A stretch of 64,000 nucleotides of DNA from Streptomyces sp. NBC_01198 (lineage in GTDB: Bacteria; Actinomycetota; Actinomycetes; Streptomycetales; Streptomycetaceae), in the NCBI RefSeq assembly GCF_036010485.1, contig NZ_CP108568.1, positions 6,618,001 through 6,682,000 on the forward strand. The letters are read 5' to 3'. Below the pieces are notes generated by a model. It worked only from the letters and a program-made list of their open reading frames with translations, searched no databases and was not told the origin of the DNA. Position numbers and translations under genes: made by a program. How positions within the stretch are numbered: the stretch's first letter is position 1; the number at the start of each line of letters is the position of its first letter. Below, piece by piece: positions 32,101 through 39,767 of this stretch.

Positions 32101-33606
32101 GTGAGCACCGGAGTGGACAACGGAGAACCCCCGGCGTCTCCCTTCCCCACCCTCCCCCCGCGTACGCCCCGGCAGGACCAGGGCCGGGACGCGGACCGTA
32201 CGACCCCGCCGCCGCCGCGGCACCGGCCCGTCCCGCCGCCGCCCAACCCGGCGACCCGCCTGTCGGACCCGGCCGACACGGACCCCGACCCGGACCCGCG
32301 GGGCGACCTGCCGCCCGGGGCGCCTGCCGTCCCGCCGCCGCCCTCGGTGCCGCCGCCTGCCGCCGCGCCCGACGCCGGTGCGCCGCCCCCGACTTCGGGC
32401 CCGGCCATGGCGCGGGATCCCCTCGCGGTGCCCCCGCGGCCGGCGTCGCCGCCGCCTCCGCCGCGGACCCCGCCGCCACGTACCGCCGCGTCGTCGGCCT
32501 CGCACGTCGCCCCGCCCGAGCCGCCGCCCATCGCCCCGCCCCGGCCGCGTGCCGGGGCCCGGGCGGCGGCGCCGGACGCGCCCCCCGTCCCGCCGCCGCC
32601 GGCGCACCCGCCGCTGCCGGTGACGGTCACCCCGCCGCCCGCTGCCGCGCCTCCACCGCCCCGGGTGCCGCCCGGGCCAGTACCGCCGGCGCAGCCTGCG
32701 CGGACGGCGCCGCTGGCGCCGCCGTCCGCCGCGCCCCCGCAGGGCGCGCCGCGGCGGACGCGCGCCACCAGGGGCGCCGTGGCGGTGTGCGTCGTGCTCG
32801 GGCTCGGGCTGATCGGCGGCGCCATCGCCGGCGCCGCGATCGACCACGGCCCGCACGCCGTCCCGCAGGCGGCGCCGGGCAGCGCCGCGGAGTTCGGGAA
32901 GGCGCGGCAGGTGTGGCACAGCGCACCGGTCGACACGCTCTTCCCGCCGGCCGTGACCGGCAAGGGCGCAGGACCGGGCGGTGCGGACCGGACGTGGACC
33001 CGGATCGGGGTCGCAGCGCCGAGCGGCTGCACGGGCGCGTTCGACCCGCTGCTCGACCAGGTGCTGTCGTCCGCCGGCTGCCTGCGCCTGCTGCGGGCGA
33101 CCTACGTCGACCGCACCTCGACCACCGTCACCACGGTGGGCCTGCTCGTCACGTCGGCCGACGCCGCCGTCATGCAGGCGCTCAGCCGGCGCTGGACCGC
33201 GGAACACCTCGGCGACCGCGTCGACCTGATACCGCGTCCGGTGGCCTTCCCCGGCACGCCCGCCGCCCGCTTCGGCACCGCGCAGCGCGGCAGCTGGGAC
33301 GTCCAGGTCTCCGCCGACCGGCCCTTCGTGGTCTACGCCGTGAGCGGCTTCGCCGACGGCCGGGCGGTGTCCAGCCCGCAGCCGGCGTCCCTCGCCACGG
33401 CCGCGGGCGCCACCACCGCCGTCGCCCAGGCGGGCCTGGGCAACGACGCCGGCGGCCTGGCCAGGGCCGTCGACGACCGGCTGACCGCGACCGTGACCGC
33501 CGAGCTGCGCCCGGCCCCCACCGCCGGGACACCGTCCACCCCCGGCGCGAAGAAGACCCCCGGTAGGAAGAAGACCCCCGGCTCCGGGACGGAGACGCAC
33601 CGATGA
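32101..33606 (+). CDS. Proline-rich single-pass membrane protein, partner of the mycosin gene
   Basis: A 501-residue protein. Residues 1 to about 220 are extremely Pro-rich and low in complexity (PPPP runs), predicted cytoplasmic and disordered. A membrane helix follows at about 225-248 (GAVAVCVVLGLGLIGGAIAGAAI), then a folded extracytoplasmic domain of about 240 residues (DTLFPPAVTGKGAGPGGADRTWTRIGVA...LLDQVLSSAGCLRLLRATYVD) and a Lys-rich tail (GAKKTPGRKKTPG). GTG at 32101. The last four bases overlap the mycosin start, so the proteins are coupled. Pairs like this recur in Streptomyces; the molecular role is not known. Confidence 0.85.
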   Translation: MSTGVDNGEPPASPFPTLPPRTPRQDQGRDADRTTPPPPRHRPVPPPPNPATRLSDPADTDPDPDPRGDLPPGAPAVPPPPSVPPPAAAPDAGAPPPTSGPAMARDPLAVPPRPASPPPPPRTPPPRTAASSASHVAPPEPPPIAPPRPRAGARAAAPDAPPVPPPPAHPPLPVTVTPPPAAAPPPPRVPPGPVPPAQPARTAPLAPPSAAPPQGAPRRTRATRGAVAVCVVLGLGLIGGAIAGAAIDHGPHAVPQAAPGSAAEFGKARQVWHSAPVDTLFPPAVTGKGAGPGGADRTWTRIGVAAPSGCTGAFDPLLDQVLSSAGCLRLLRATYVDRTSTTVTTVGLLVTSADAAVMQALSRRWTAEHLGDRVDLIPRPVAFPGTPAARFGTAQRGSWDVQVSADRPFVVYAVSGFADGRAVSSPQPASLATAAGATTAVAQAGLGNDAGGLARAVDDRLTATVTAELRPAPTAGTPSTPGAKKTPGRKKTPGSGTETHR

Positions 33607-34844
33607 CCCGCCGCACCACCCCGCCGGTCCGGCTGGCGGCCGTCGTCACGGCCGCCGCCGCCCTCCTCGCGGTCGGCGGCGGGCCCGCCGCCGCGGACAC
33701 CATCAGGGATCGCGAGTGGGCGCTGGCCGCCCTGCACGCGCAGAAGGCCTGGCAGACCAGCAAGGGCGCGGGCGTCACCGTCGCGGTGCTCGACACCGGG
33801 GTGGACGCCACCCACCCCGACCTGACGGGCCAGGTCCTCACCGGCAAGGACCTGGTCGGTTTCGGCGCCGCCCGCGGCGACAGCGCATGGGCCAACCACG
33901 GCACCGGCATGGCCGCGATCATCGCCGGCCACGGTCACGGCCCCGGCGACAGCCGGGGGGTGCTCGGCATCGCACCCGAGGCCAGGATCCTGCCCGTACG
34001 GGTGATCCTGGAGGAGAAGGACCCGCAGCGCGACAAGGCGAGGAAGAGCCGCGGCAGCGCCCTGCCCGAGGGCATCCGGTGGGCCGCCGACCACGGCGCA
34101 GACGTCATCAACCTCTCGCTCGGCGACGACAGCGCGACCGCCGCACCCGTCGCCGCCGAGGCCGACGCCATCCAGTACGCCCTGGACAAGGGCATCGTGG
34201 TGGTCGCCTCCGCGGGCAACAGCGGCGACAAGGCGGACCGCTCCTCCTACCCCGCGGCCTACGTGGGGGTGATCGCGGTGGCCGCGGTCGACGAGAGCGG
34301 CGGCCACCCGGCCTTCTCCACCCACCGCTGGTACGCCTCGGTCGCCGCGCCGGGTGAGGACGTGGTGATCGCCGACCCGAACCGCAAGTACTACGACGGC
34401 GTGGGCACCAGTGCCGCCTCCGCCTACGTCTCCGGCACGGTCGCGCTGCTCAGGTCGGCCTACCCCAAGCTGAGCCCGCTGCAGATCAAGCAGGTGCTCC
34501 AGGAGACCACCCGGCACAAGCCGAAGGGCGGCAGGAGCGACGAGCTGGGCACCGGCGAGATCGACCCGGCCGCCGCGCTCGCCGCGGCCGCCAAGCTCAC
34601 ACCGGGCCCGCTGAAGCCCGCCGCGGTGAGCTATCCGCACCGCTACTTCGGCTCAGGGCCGGATCCCGCCGCGGTGCCGGCCCCCGGGTCGAGCGTCCTC
34701 GGCAACGGTGTCGCCGCCGCGTTCGGCGCGGCCGGGGCGGTACTGGTCGCGCTGGCCGCGCTGCTCTGGTTCCGGCCGCGGCGGCCCGCGCCCGCGGCGG
34801 AGGCCGCCGTGCCGCAGCCGGATAGGGTGCCTCAGTGGCGCTGA
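33603..34844 (+). CDS. Membrane-anchored S8 subtilisin-like protease (mycosin, type VII secretion-associated)
   Basis: A 413-residue serine protease. Signal peptide to about residue 30; catalytic Asp in VAVLDTGVDATHPD, His in ANHGTGMAAIIAGHG, Ser in GVGTSAASAYVSGTVALL; C-terminal membrane helix at about 372-395 and a short basic cytoplasmic tail. This is the mycosin (MycP) layout. Mycosins work with type VII (ESX) secretion in mycobacteria, but no EccB/C/D/E or WXG100 gene lies in this window, so this copy is an orphan or serves another envelope process. The ATG overlaps the stop of the proline-rich partner; the 3' end overlaps the SseB gene by 10 bp. Confidence 0.92.
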   Translation: MTRRTTPPVRLAAVVTAAAALLAVGGGPAAADTIRDREWALAALHAQKAWQTSKGAGVTVAVLDTGVDATHPDLTGQVLTGKDLVGFGAARGDSAWANHGTGMAAIIAGHGHGPGDSRGVLGIAPEARILPVRVILEEKDPQRDKARKSRGSALPEGIRWAADHGADVINLSLGDDSATAAPVAAEADAIQYALDKGIVVVASAGNSGDKADRSSYPAAYVGVIAVAAVDESGGHPAFSTHRWYASVAAPGEDVVIADPNRKYYDGVGTSAASAYVSGTVALLRSAYPKLSPLQIKQVLQETTRHKPKGGRSDELGTGEIDPAAALAAAAKLTPGPLKPAAVSYPHRYFGSGPDPAAVPAPGSSVLGNGVAAAFGAAGAVLVALAALLWFRPRRPAPAAEAAVPQPDRVPQWR

Positions 34845-35569
34845 AGAACATCCCCGACCCCGGTTACGCCGACGACGACGGTTCCGCCGACCCCGCCCTG
34901 GCCGCGGCCCTCGCCGCATGGGCCGCCGACCGCGGGGCGGAGGCAGCGGTGGTCGAGGCGCTGCACACCGCCAGGCTGCTGGTCCCGGTGATCGCCGTGC
35001 TGGGCGAGGCGGAGACCGGTGCGGACGGGCTGCGCCGGGAGAAGAGCAGCGACATGGCGGTGCCGACGATCCAGGCACCGGACGGCCGGCGGGCGCTGCC
35101 CGCCTTCACCTCCACCGCGGCGCTGGCCCGCTGGCGCTCCGACGCCCGGCCGGTCGCCGTACCGCTGCACCAGGCGTTGCAGGCGCTCGCGCACGAGCAG
35201 GCTGACACCCTGCTGATCGACCTCGCCGGGCCGGTCGCGTACGAGCTGACCGGGTCCGCCCTGCGGACCGCCGCCCTCGGCCCGGGCTGCGGCGCACCGC
35301 TGGAGGACCCCGCGGTGCGGGCGGCGCTGCGGGCCGCGGTGGCCGCGGAGCCCGGCGTGGCGCGGGCCCACCTGACACCCGGTACCGGCAGCGACGGCAC
35401 CCTCGGGGTGGTCCTCGCGCCCGGCGCAGACGTGGCACGCACCGGGCAGGCGCTCGCCGCCGCCCTCGCCGCCGACGACACCTTGCGGGCCGGCCTGCGG
35501 CAGGGCATCGACCTGGCGCTGCTGCCGCCGGACGCCACGCTGCCGGGCGAACCGCTCTTCACCCGCTGA
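34835..35569 (+). CDS. SseB-domain protein
   Basis: A 244-residue cytoplasmic protein with an SseB N-terminal-like domain: ALHTARLLVPVIAVLGE, MAVPTIQAPDGRRALPAFTSTAALARW and DTLLIDLAGPVAYELTGSAL. The C-terminal part resembles the second SseB domain. GTG at 34835 lies inside the 3' end of the mycosin gene, so all three genes from 32101 form one operon. SseB-like proteins are of unclear function in actinobacteria; being coupled to a mycosin suggests a role in the same envelope or secretion process, but this is inference. Confidence 0.85.
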   Translation: MALKNIPDPGYADDDGSADPALAAALAAWAADRGAEAAVVEALHTARLLVPVIAVLGEAETGADGLRREKSSDMAVPTIQAPDGRRALPAFTSTAALARWRSDARPVAVPLHQALQALAHEQADTLLIDLAGPVAYELTGSALRTAALGPGCGAPLEDPAVRAALRAAVAAEPGVARAHLTPGTGSDGTLGVVLAPGADVARTGQALAAALAADDTLRAGLRQGIDLALLPPDATLPGEPLFTR

Positions 35570-35702
35570 CCGGCCGCCGGACCGCCCGGACCTGCACGGC
35601 ACGCTGTTCCCGCACCGAAACGGCCTCCACCCGAGATGTGCGTCTCACCCGGTAGGCCGAGAATGCGAGAGCAGACCCGAGATCATCGCCGTGGAGGTCC
35701 GG

Positions 35703-36503
35703 ATGGACATGCGAACGATCACCGAGAAGATCACCGAGAATCGGACGCCCCAGGACGAGCGGGCGTTCGCCTGCGAATTCCTCGGCACCCTTGTGCTGGT
35801 CTTCTTCGCGGTGGGCGCGGCCGTCCTCTCCGGCCAGTTCATCGGCACGCTGGGCATCTCGCTCGCCTTCGGCCTGGTCCTGCTGGCCATCGCCTACGCC
35901 ATCGGCCCGATCTCGGGCAGCCACGTCAACCCGGCGGTCACCCTGGGCATGCTGGTCGCCCGCCGGATCACCCTGCGCACCGCGGTCGAGTACTGGATCG
36001 CGCAGTTCCTCGGCGCCATCGTGGGCGCCGCCCTGCTGCTGCTGGTCGCCGAGCAGGTGCCCGACCTGCGCACCCACGCCGCCTTCGGCACCAACGGCTA
36101 CGGCTACCGTTCGGCGGTCGGCATCAACATCTTCGGCGCCTTCGTGGCCGAGATCATCCTGACGTTCCTGCTGGTCTACGTGTTCCTGGCGGTCACCCAG
36201 CGGATCGCGGTGATCGGCTTCGCCGGGCTGCCCATCGGCATGGCGCTGGCCGCGGCCAACCTGATCGGCATCCCGCTGACCGGCACGGGCGTCAATCCGG
36301 CCAGGAGCTTCGCGCCGGCACTCTTCGCCGGCGCTCCGGCGCTGACACAGGTGTGGCTGTTCCTGGTCGCGCCGCTGGTCGGGGCGGTGCTCGCGGCCCT
36401 GATCCACGAGGTCACCCACCCGGCGATCGCCGCGGTCCAGGCGGCCAGGGCGGCGGCGGCCGAAGCGGAGACGGCGGCCCGGGCGGTCGGCGAGCAGGGC
36501 TGA
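35703..36503 (+). CDS. MIP-family channel (aquaporin)
   Basis: A 266-residue membrane channel with six hydrophobic helices and both half-helix NPA boxes, GSHVNPAVT near residue 80 and GTGVNPARS near 200. The first half also has the family FLGTLVLVFFAVGAAV. Short loops and the ARS after the second NPA (aromatic/arginine filter Arg) fit a water-selective rather than glycerol channel. ATG at 35703 has GGAGG 6 bp upstream; the in-frame GTG at 35691 would swallow that site. The Ala/Glu-rich tail is cytoplasmic. It stands alone between SseB and the DUF1844 gene. Confidence 0.92.
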   Translation: MDMRTITEKITENRTPQDERAFACEFLGTLVLVFFAVGAAVLSGQFIGTLGISLAFGLVLLAIAYAIGPISGSHVNPAVTLGMLVARRITLRTAVEYWIAQFLGAIVGAALLLLVAEQVPDLRTHAAFGTNGYGYRSAVGINIFGAFVAEIILTFLLVYVFLAVTQRIAVIGFAGLPIGMALAAANLIGIPLTGTGVNPARSFAPALFAGAPALTQVWLFLVAPLVGAVLAALIHEVTHPAIAAVQAARAAAAEAETAARAVGEQG

Positions 36504-36572
36504 CCAGGGGGCATGGCGCGGGCGAGCGGGGCCGACCTGCGGTGCGGTGCGCGGGGGCCGGAGCCCCGGCGG

Positions 36573-36923
36573 TCAGCCGAAGACCGGGCCGGTGAGCTTC
36601 TCGCCCGGCCCCTTGCCGGGCTCGTCCTGCACGACCGACGCCTCACGGAAGGCCAGCTGCAGCGACTTCAGCCCGTCCCGCAGCGGCGCCGCGTGGAAGG
36701 TGCTGATCTCGCCGGCGCTCGCGGTGACCAGGCCGGCCAGCGCCTGGATGAGCTTGCGGGCCTCGTCGAGGTCCTTGTGCTGGGTGCCCTCCTCGGCCAG
36801 GCCGAGGTTCACCGCCGCCGCGCTCATCAGGTGGACGGCCACCGTGGTGATCACCTCGACGGCGGGCACGTCCGCGATGTCGCGGGTCATATCGTCGAAG
36901 CCGGGGGCTGGTGCGTCGCTCAT
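36573..36923 (-). CDS. DUF1844 protein
   Basis: A 116-residue cytoplasmic protein of the DUF1844 family: VPAVEVITTVAVHLMSAAAVNLGL and KDLDEARKLIQALAGLV. It is found next to infC across actinobacteria, here divergent from it. ATG at 36923 (MSDAPAPGF) matches the family N-terminus; the longer frame would run into the infC promoter. Function unknown. Confidence 0.9.
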   Translation of the reverse strand: MSDAPAPGFDDMTRDIADVPAVEVITTVAVHLMSAAAVNLGLAEEGTQHKDLDEARKLIQALAGLVTASAGEISTFHAAPLRDGLKSLQLAFREASVVQDEPGKGPGEKLTGPVFG

Positions 36924-36984
36924 GCCGACACGATATGCCCCGTCCGGCCGATTACGGCCCTCGGCCCCGCGCTGGTATGCTGGG

Positions 36985-37278
36985 GGAACGACCGGTCGGA
37001 CATCAGTGTGTCCGACCATCAAGTGGAGGCTCCGATCTCCCACCTGGTCGGCCGGAAGGCCGACGGGTTCCGGTCAGACGGTGAGCATCGGCAGCAGTCC
37101 GATGGGCATCGTCCGATGCGCCCCGCGGAATAACGCGGCGGTGCTCCCGGTTGTGAGGAGCCCCGCCTGTGTCCCGTACGGGGCGTTTTCTGCGCCTTGG
37201 GTACGGGTCGGTCGGACGAAGACAGACTCAAGCGCGGCTGTCGGCCAGTCAGCCGCGTGGTGCAACCGAGGAGGCCCC
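36985..37278 (+). ncRNA. Structured infC leader with attenuator-like hairpin
   Basis: About 290 nt between a likely promoter (TTACGG-18-TATGCT, -10 at about 36975-36980) and the infC start hold no gene but several RNA structures. The first is a perfect 8-bp stem GGTCGGAC/GTCCGACC at 36994-37017. Near the end is GCCCCG (37160-37165) pairing with CGGGGC (37179-37184), followed by GTTTT: an intrinsic-terminator shape unusual for this GC range. This suggests transcription attenuation of the IF3-L35-L20 operon. Whether it belongs to a described leader family cannot be told without a covariance search. Confidence 0.55.
37160..37189 (+). terminator. Attenuator-like terminator within the infC leader
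   Basis: Six-bp GC stem with a 13-nt loop and TTTT, placed about 90 nt before the infC start rather than after a gene. Confidence 0.5.
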
Positions 37279-37938
37279 ATCAGCGCCGAGCCCCGCATCA
37301 ACGACCGGATTCGCGTTCCCGAGGTGCGACTTGTCGGTCCCAGTGGCGAGCAGGTCGGCATCGTGCCGCTTGCCAAGGCCCTGGAGCTTGCGCAGGAGTA
37401 CGACCTCGACCTGGTCGAGGTAGCGGCGAACGCACGTCCGCCCGTGTGCAAGCTCATGGATTACGGGAAGTTCAAGTACGAGTCGGCCATGAAGGCCCGT
37501 GAGGCGCGCAAGAACCAGGCGCACACGGTCATCAAGGAGATGAAGCTCCGGCCGAAGATCGACCCGCACGACTACGACACCAAAAAGGGTCACGTCGTCC
37601 GGTTCCTCAAGCAGGGCGACAAGGTCAAGATCACGATCATGTTCCGTGGTCGCGAGCAGTCCCGGCCGGAGCTCGGCTACCGGCTGCTGCAGCGGCTCGC
37701 GGAGGACGTCCAGGACCTCGGCTTCATCGAGTCGAACCCGAAGCAGGACGGCCGGAACATGATCATGGTTCTCGGTCCGCACAAGAAGAAGACCGAGGCC
37801 ATGGCCGAGGCCCGCGAGGCGCAGGCCGCCCGCAAGGCGAGCCGTCAGGGCGACGCCGCGGGTGACGCGACGGACACGGACACGGATGCGGACGTGGACG
37901 CGGACGCGCAGGTCGAGGCCCCGGCCGACGCCGGCTGA
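37279..37938 (+). CDS. infC: Translation initiation factor IF-3 (ATC start)
   Basis: A 219-residue protein. N-domain: SAEPRINDRIRVPEVRLVGPSGEQVGIVPLAKALELA, KYESAMKAREARKNQ linker; C-domain: VIKEMKLRPKIDPHDYDTKKGHVVRFLKQGDKVKITIMFRGREQSRPELGYRLL. An acidic tail (DTDTDADVDADAQVEAP) is added. The start is the ATC at 37279-37281: GAGGAGG lies at 37268-37274, the next codons give the conserved SAEPRINDR, and no ATG, GTG or TTG occurs at a plausible place in frame upstream. Rare start codons in infC are known to let IF3 repress its own translation. First gene of infC-rpmI-rplT. Confidence 0.95.
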   Translation: MSAEPRINDRIRVPEVRLVGPSGEQVGIVPLAKALELAQEYDLDLVEVAANARPPVCKLMDYGKFKYESAMKAREARKNQAHTVIKEMKLRPKIDPHDYDTKKGHVVRFLKQGDKVKITIMFRGREQSRPELGYRLLQRLAEDVQDLGFIESNPKQDGRNMIMVLGPHKKKTEAMAEAREAQAARKASRQGDAAGDATDTDTDADVDADAQVEAPADAG

Positions 37939-37950
37939 GACGAAGAACAT

Positions 37951-37971
37951 CCCGGAGCCCCCGGCTCCGGG
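37951..37971 (+). terminator. Hairpin between infC and rpmI
   Basis: Perfect 9-bp stem CCCGGAGCC/GGCTCCGGG with a CCC loop, 12 bp after the infC stop. It may attenuate read-through or mark an RNA processing site; the genes behind it are needed in excess of IF3. Confidence 0.6.
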
Positions 37972-38046
37972 TCGGTAATGCAGGACTGACGCTCTCCGTG
38001 CGCCCTCGGGCGGACGGGAGGCCAGCGACGAGGAGACGACGGCGCC

Positions 38047-38241
38047 ATGCCGAAGAACAAGACGCACAGCGGTGCGAGCAAGCGCTTCAAGATCACCGGC
38101 TCCGGCAAGGTGCTCCGCGAGCGTGCCGGCAAGCGCCACCTGCTCGAGCACAAGCCGTCCAGCAAGACGCGCGCCCTGACCGGCACGGTCGAGGTGGCCA
38201 AGTCCGACGCCAAGAAGATCAAGAAGCTGCTCGGCAAGTGA
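38047..38241 (+). CDS. rpmI: 50S ribosomal protein L35
   Basis: A 64-residue basic protein with the complete L35 pattern: PKNKTHSGASKRFKITGSGKV, RHLLEHKPSSKTRAL and the terminal KKIKKLLGK. ATG at 38047 with GGAG sequences upstream. Second gene of the infC operon. Confidence 0.98.
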   Translation: MPKNKTHSGASKRFKITGSGKVLRERAGKRHLLEHKPSSKTRALTGTVEVAKSDAKKIKKLLGK

Positions 38242-38339
38242 CGGCCGTGCCCCCGCCGGGGCGCACCGTCCCTGGCCGGGAGTCCATTCGCTTTCGGGCC
38301 GCGTGAGTACGACCGCGGTCCCCTAGAAGGAGTTATCAA

Positions 38340-38723
38340 GTGGCACGCGTCAAGCGGGCAGTCAACGCCCAGAAGAAGCGCCGGGCGATCCTGGAGCAGG
38401 CCAGCGGTTACCGCGGGCAGCGTTCGCGCCTGTACCGCAAGGCCAAGGAGCAGGTCACCCACTCCCTGGTCTACAACTACAACGACCGCAAGAAGCGCAA
38501 GGGCGACTTCCGTCAGCTGTGGATCCAGCGCATCAACGCCGCTGCCCGCGCGAACGGCATCACCTACAACCGCTTCATCCAGGGCCTGAAGGCCGCCAAC
38601 GTCGAGGTGGACCGCAAGATCCTCGCCGAGCTGGCCGTCAACGACGCCAACGCCTTCGCGGCGCTGGTCGAGGTCGCGCAGAAGGCGCTGCCCGCAGATG
38701 TGAACGCCCCGAAGGCGGCGTGA
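38340..38723 (+). CDS. rplT: 50S ribosomal protein L20
   Basis: A 127-residue protein that binds 23S rRNA early in assembly. ARVKRAVNAQKKRRAILEQASGYRGQRSRLYRKAKEQV and RKKRKGDFRQLWIQRINAAARANGITYNRFIQGL are diagnostic. The GTG at 38340 is preceded by AGAAGGAG. In other bacteria L20 can bind the operon leader to repress it; whether that applies here is unknown. A strong terminator follows. Confidence 0.98.
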   Translation: MARVKRAVNAQKKRRAILEQASGYRGQRSRLYRKAKEQVTHSLVYNYNDRKKRKGDFRQLWIQRINAAARANGITYNRFIQGLKAANVEVDRKILAELAVNDANAFAALVEVAQKALPADVNAPKAA

Positions 38724-38753
38724 GGCTGCGCGTCGAGCGCAGTGCGGTTCTCC

Positions 38754-38790
38754 GGACCCGCGGGTGGTCGTGACGCCCGCGGGTCCTTCG
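38754..38790 (+). terminator. Terminator of the infC-rpmI-rplT operon
   Basis: Perfect 11-bp stem (GGACCCGCGGG at 38754-38764 with CCCGCGGGTCC at 38776-38786), 11-nt loop, then TTCG. Confidence 0.8.
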
Positions 38791-38864
38791 CTGTCCGCCA
38801 CCCCGCAGCCGCTCCGTCTTTCCGCCGGACGCGGCGTCGGAAAGACCCAGGAGCAGGCACCCTG

Positions 38865-39725
38865 ATGGGCACTACCCCCGAGCTGACCTCGCTGCGTTCC
38901 GCGCGGGTCACCGCAGCCCACCGGCTGGCCCGGCGCAGCTTCCGCGGCAAGGAGCGGCGCTTCCTCGCCGAGGGCCCGCAGGCCGTACGGGAGGCCGTCG
39001 CGCACCCGGGAGGACCCGCCGGGCGCACCCTGGTCGAGCTGTACGCCACGCCCGAGGCCGCCGAGCGGCACGCCGACCTGCTCGCGGCGGCCCGGCAGGC
39101 GGGGGCGCCGGTGCTGACCGCGACGCCCGAGGTCATGGCGGAGATCTCCGACACCGTCACCCCGCAGGGTGTCGTGGGCCTGTGCCGCTTCCTGGACACC
39201 CCCTTCGCCGAGGTCCTGCGCGCCCGGCCCCGGCTGGTCGCCGTGCTGGCCCACGTCCGCGACCCCGGCAACGCCGGCACCGTCCTGCGTTGCGCGGACG
39301 CGGCCGGCGCCGACGCGGTGGTGCTCACCGACGCCTCGGTCGACCTCTACAACCCCAAGGCGGTGCGCGCCTCGGCCGGCAGCCTGTTCCACCTGCCGGT
39401 CGCGGTCGGGGTGCCGGTCCAGGACGCGGTGGCCGGGCTGCGGGCCGCGGGCGTACGCGTACTGGCCGCCGACGGCGCCGGGCAGCGTGACCTGGACGCG
39501 GAGCTGGACGCGGGCACGCTGCGGGCCCCCACCGCCTGGCTCTTCGGCAACGAGGCGTGGGGCCTGCCCGAGGAGACCAGGGCGCTCGCCGACGAGGTGG
39601 TGCGCGTCCCCATTCACGGGCGCGCGGAAAGTCTCAACCTCGCTACGGCCGCCGCTGTGTGCCTCTACGCCTCCGCTCGTGAGCAGCGTGCGCCCGCAGG
39701 GTGCCGCAGCGTGACCTCCAGCTAG
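38865..39725 (+). CDS. SpoU-family RNA methyltransferase
   Basis: A 286-residue TrmH/SpoU-class enzyme. The N-terminal substrate-binding part (RRSFRGKERRFLAEGPQAVREA) is followed by the knotted catalytic domain: LAHVRDPGNAGTVLRCADAAGADAVVL, NPKAVRASAGSLFHLPV, APTAWLFGNEAWGLPEE and VRVPIHGRAESLNLATAAAVCLY, which cover motifs 1-3. It should methylate a ribose 2'-OH in 23S rRNA or tRNA; the site is not predictable. ATG at 38865 with AGGAG about 10 bp upstream. Its place between rplT and the PAS kinase is conserved in Streptomyces. Confidence 0.93.
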   Translation: MGTTPELTSLRSARVTAAHRLARRSFRGKERRFLAEGPQAVREAVAHPGGPAGRTLVELYATPEAAERHADLLAAARQAGAPVLTATPEVMAEISDTVTPQGVVGLCRFLDTPFAEVLRARPRLVAVLAHVRDPGNAGTVLRCADAAGADAVVLTDASVDLYNPKAVRASAGSLFHLPVAVGVPVQDAVAGLRAAGVRVLAADGAGQRDLDAELDAGTLRAPTAWLFGNEAWGLPEETRALADEVVRVPIHGRAESLNLATAAAVCLYASAREQRAPAGCRSVTSS

Positions 39726-39767
39726 TAGGGTGGCGGCCCTGGGGGACCCTGAGAGGGGGTGGCGCGC

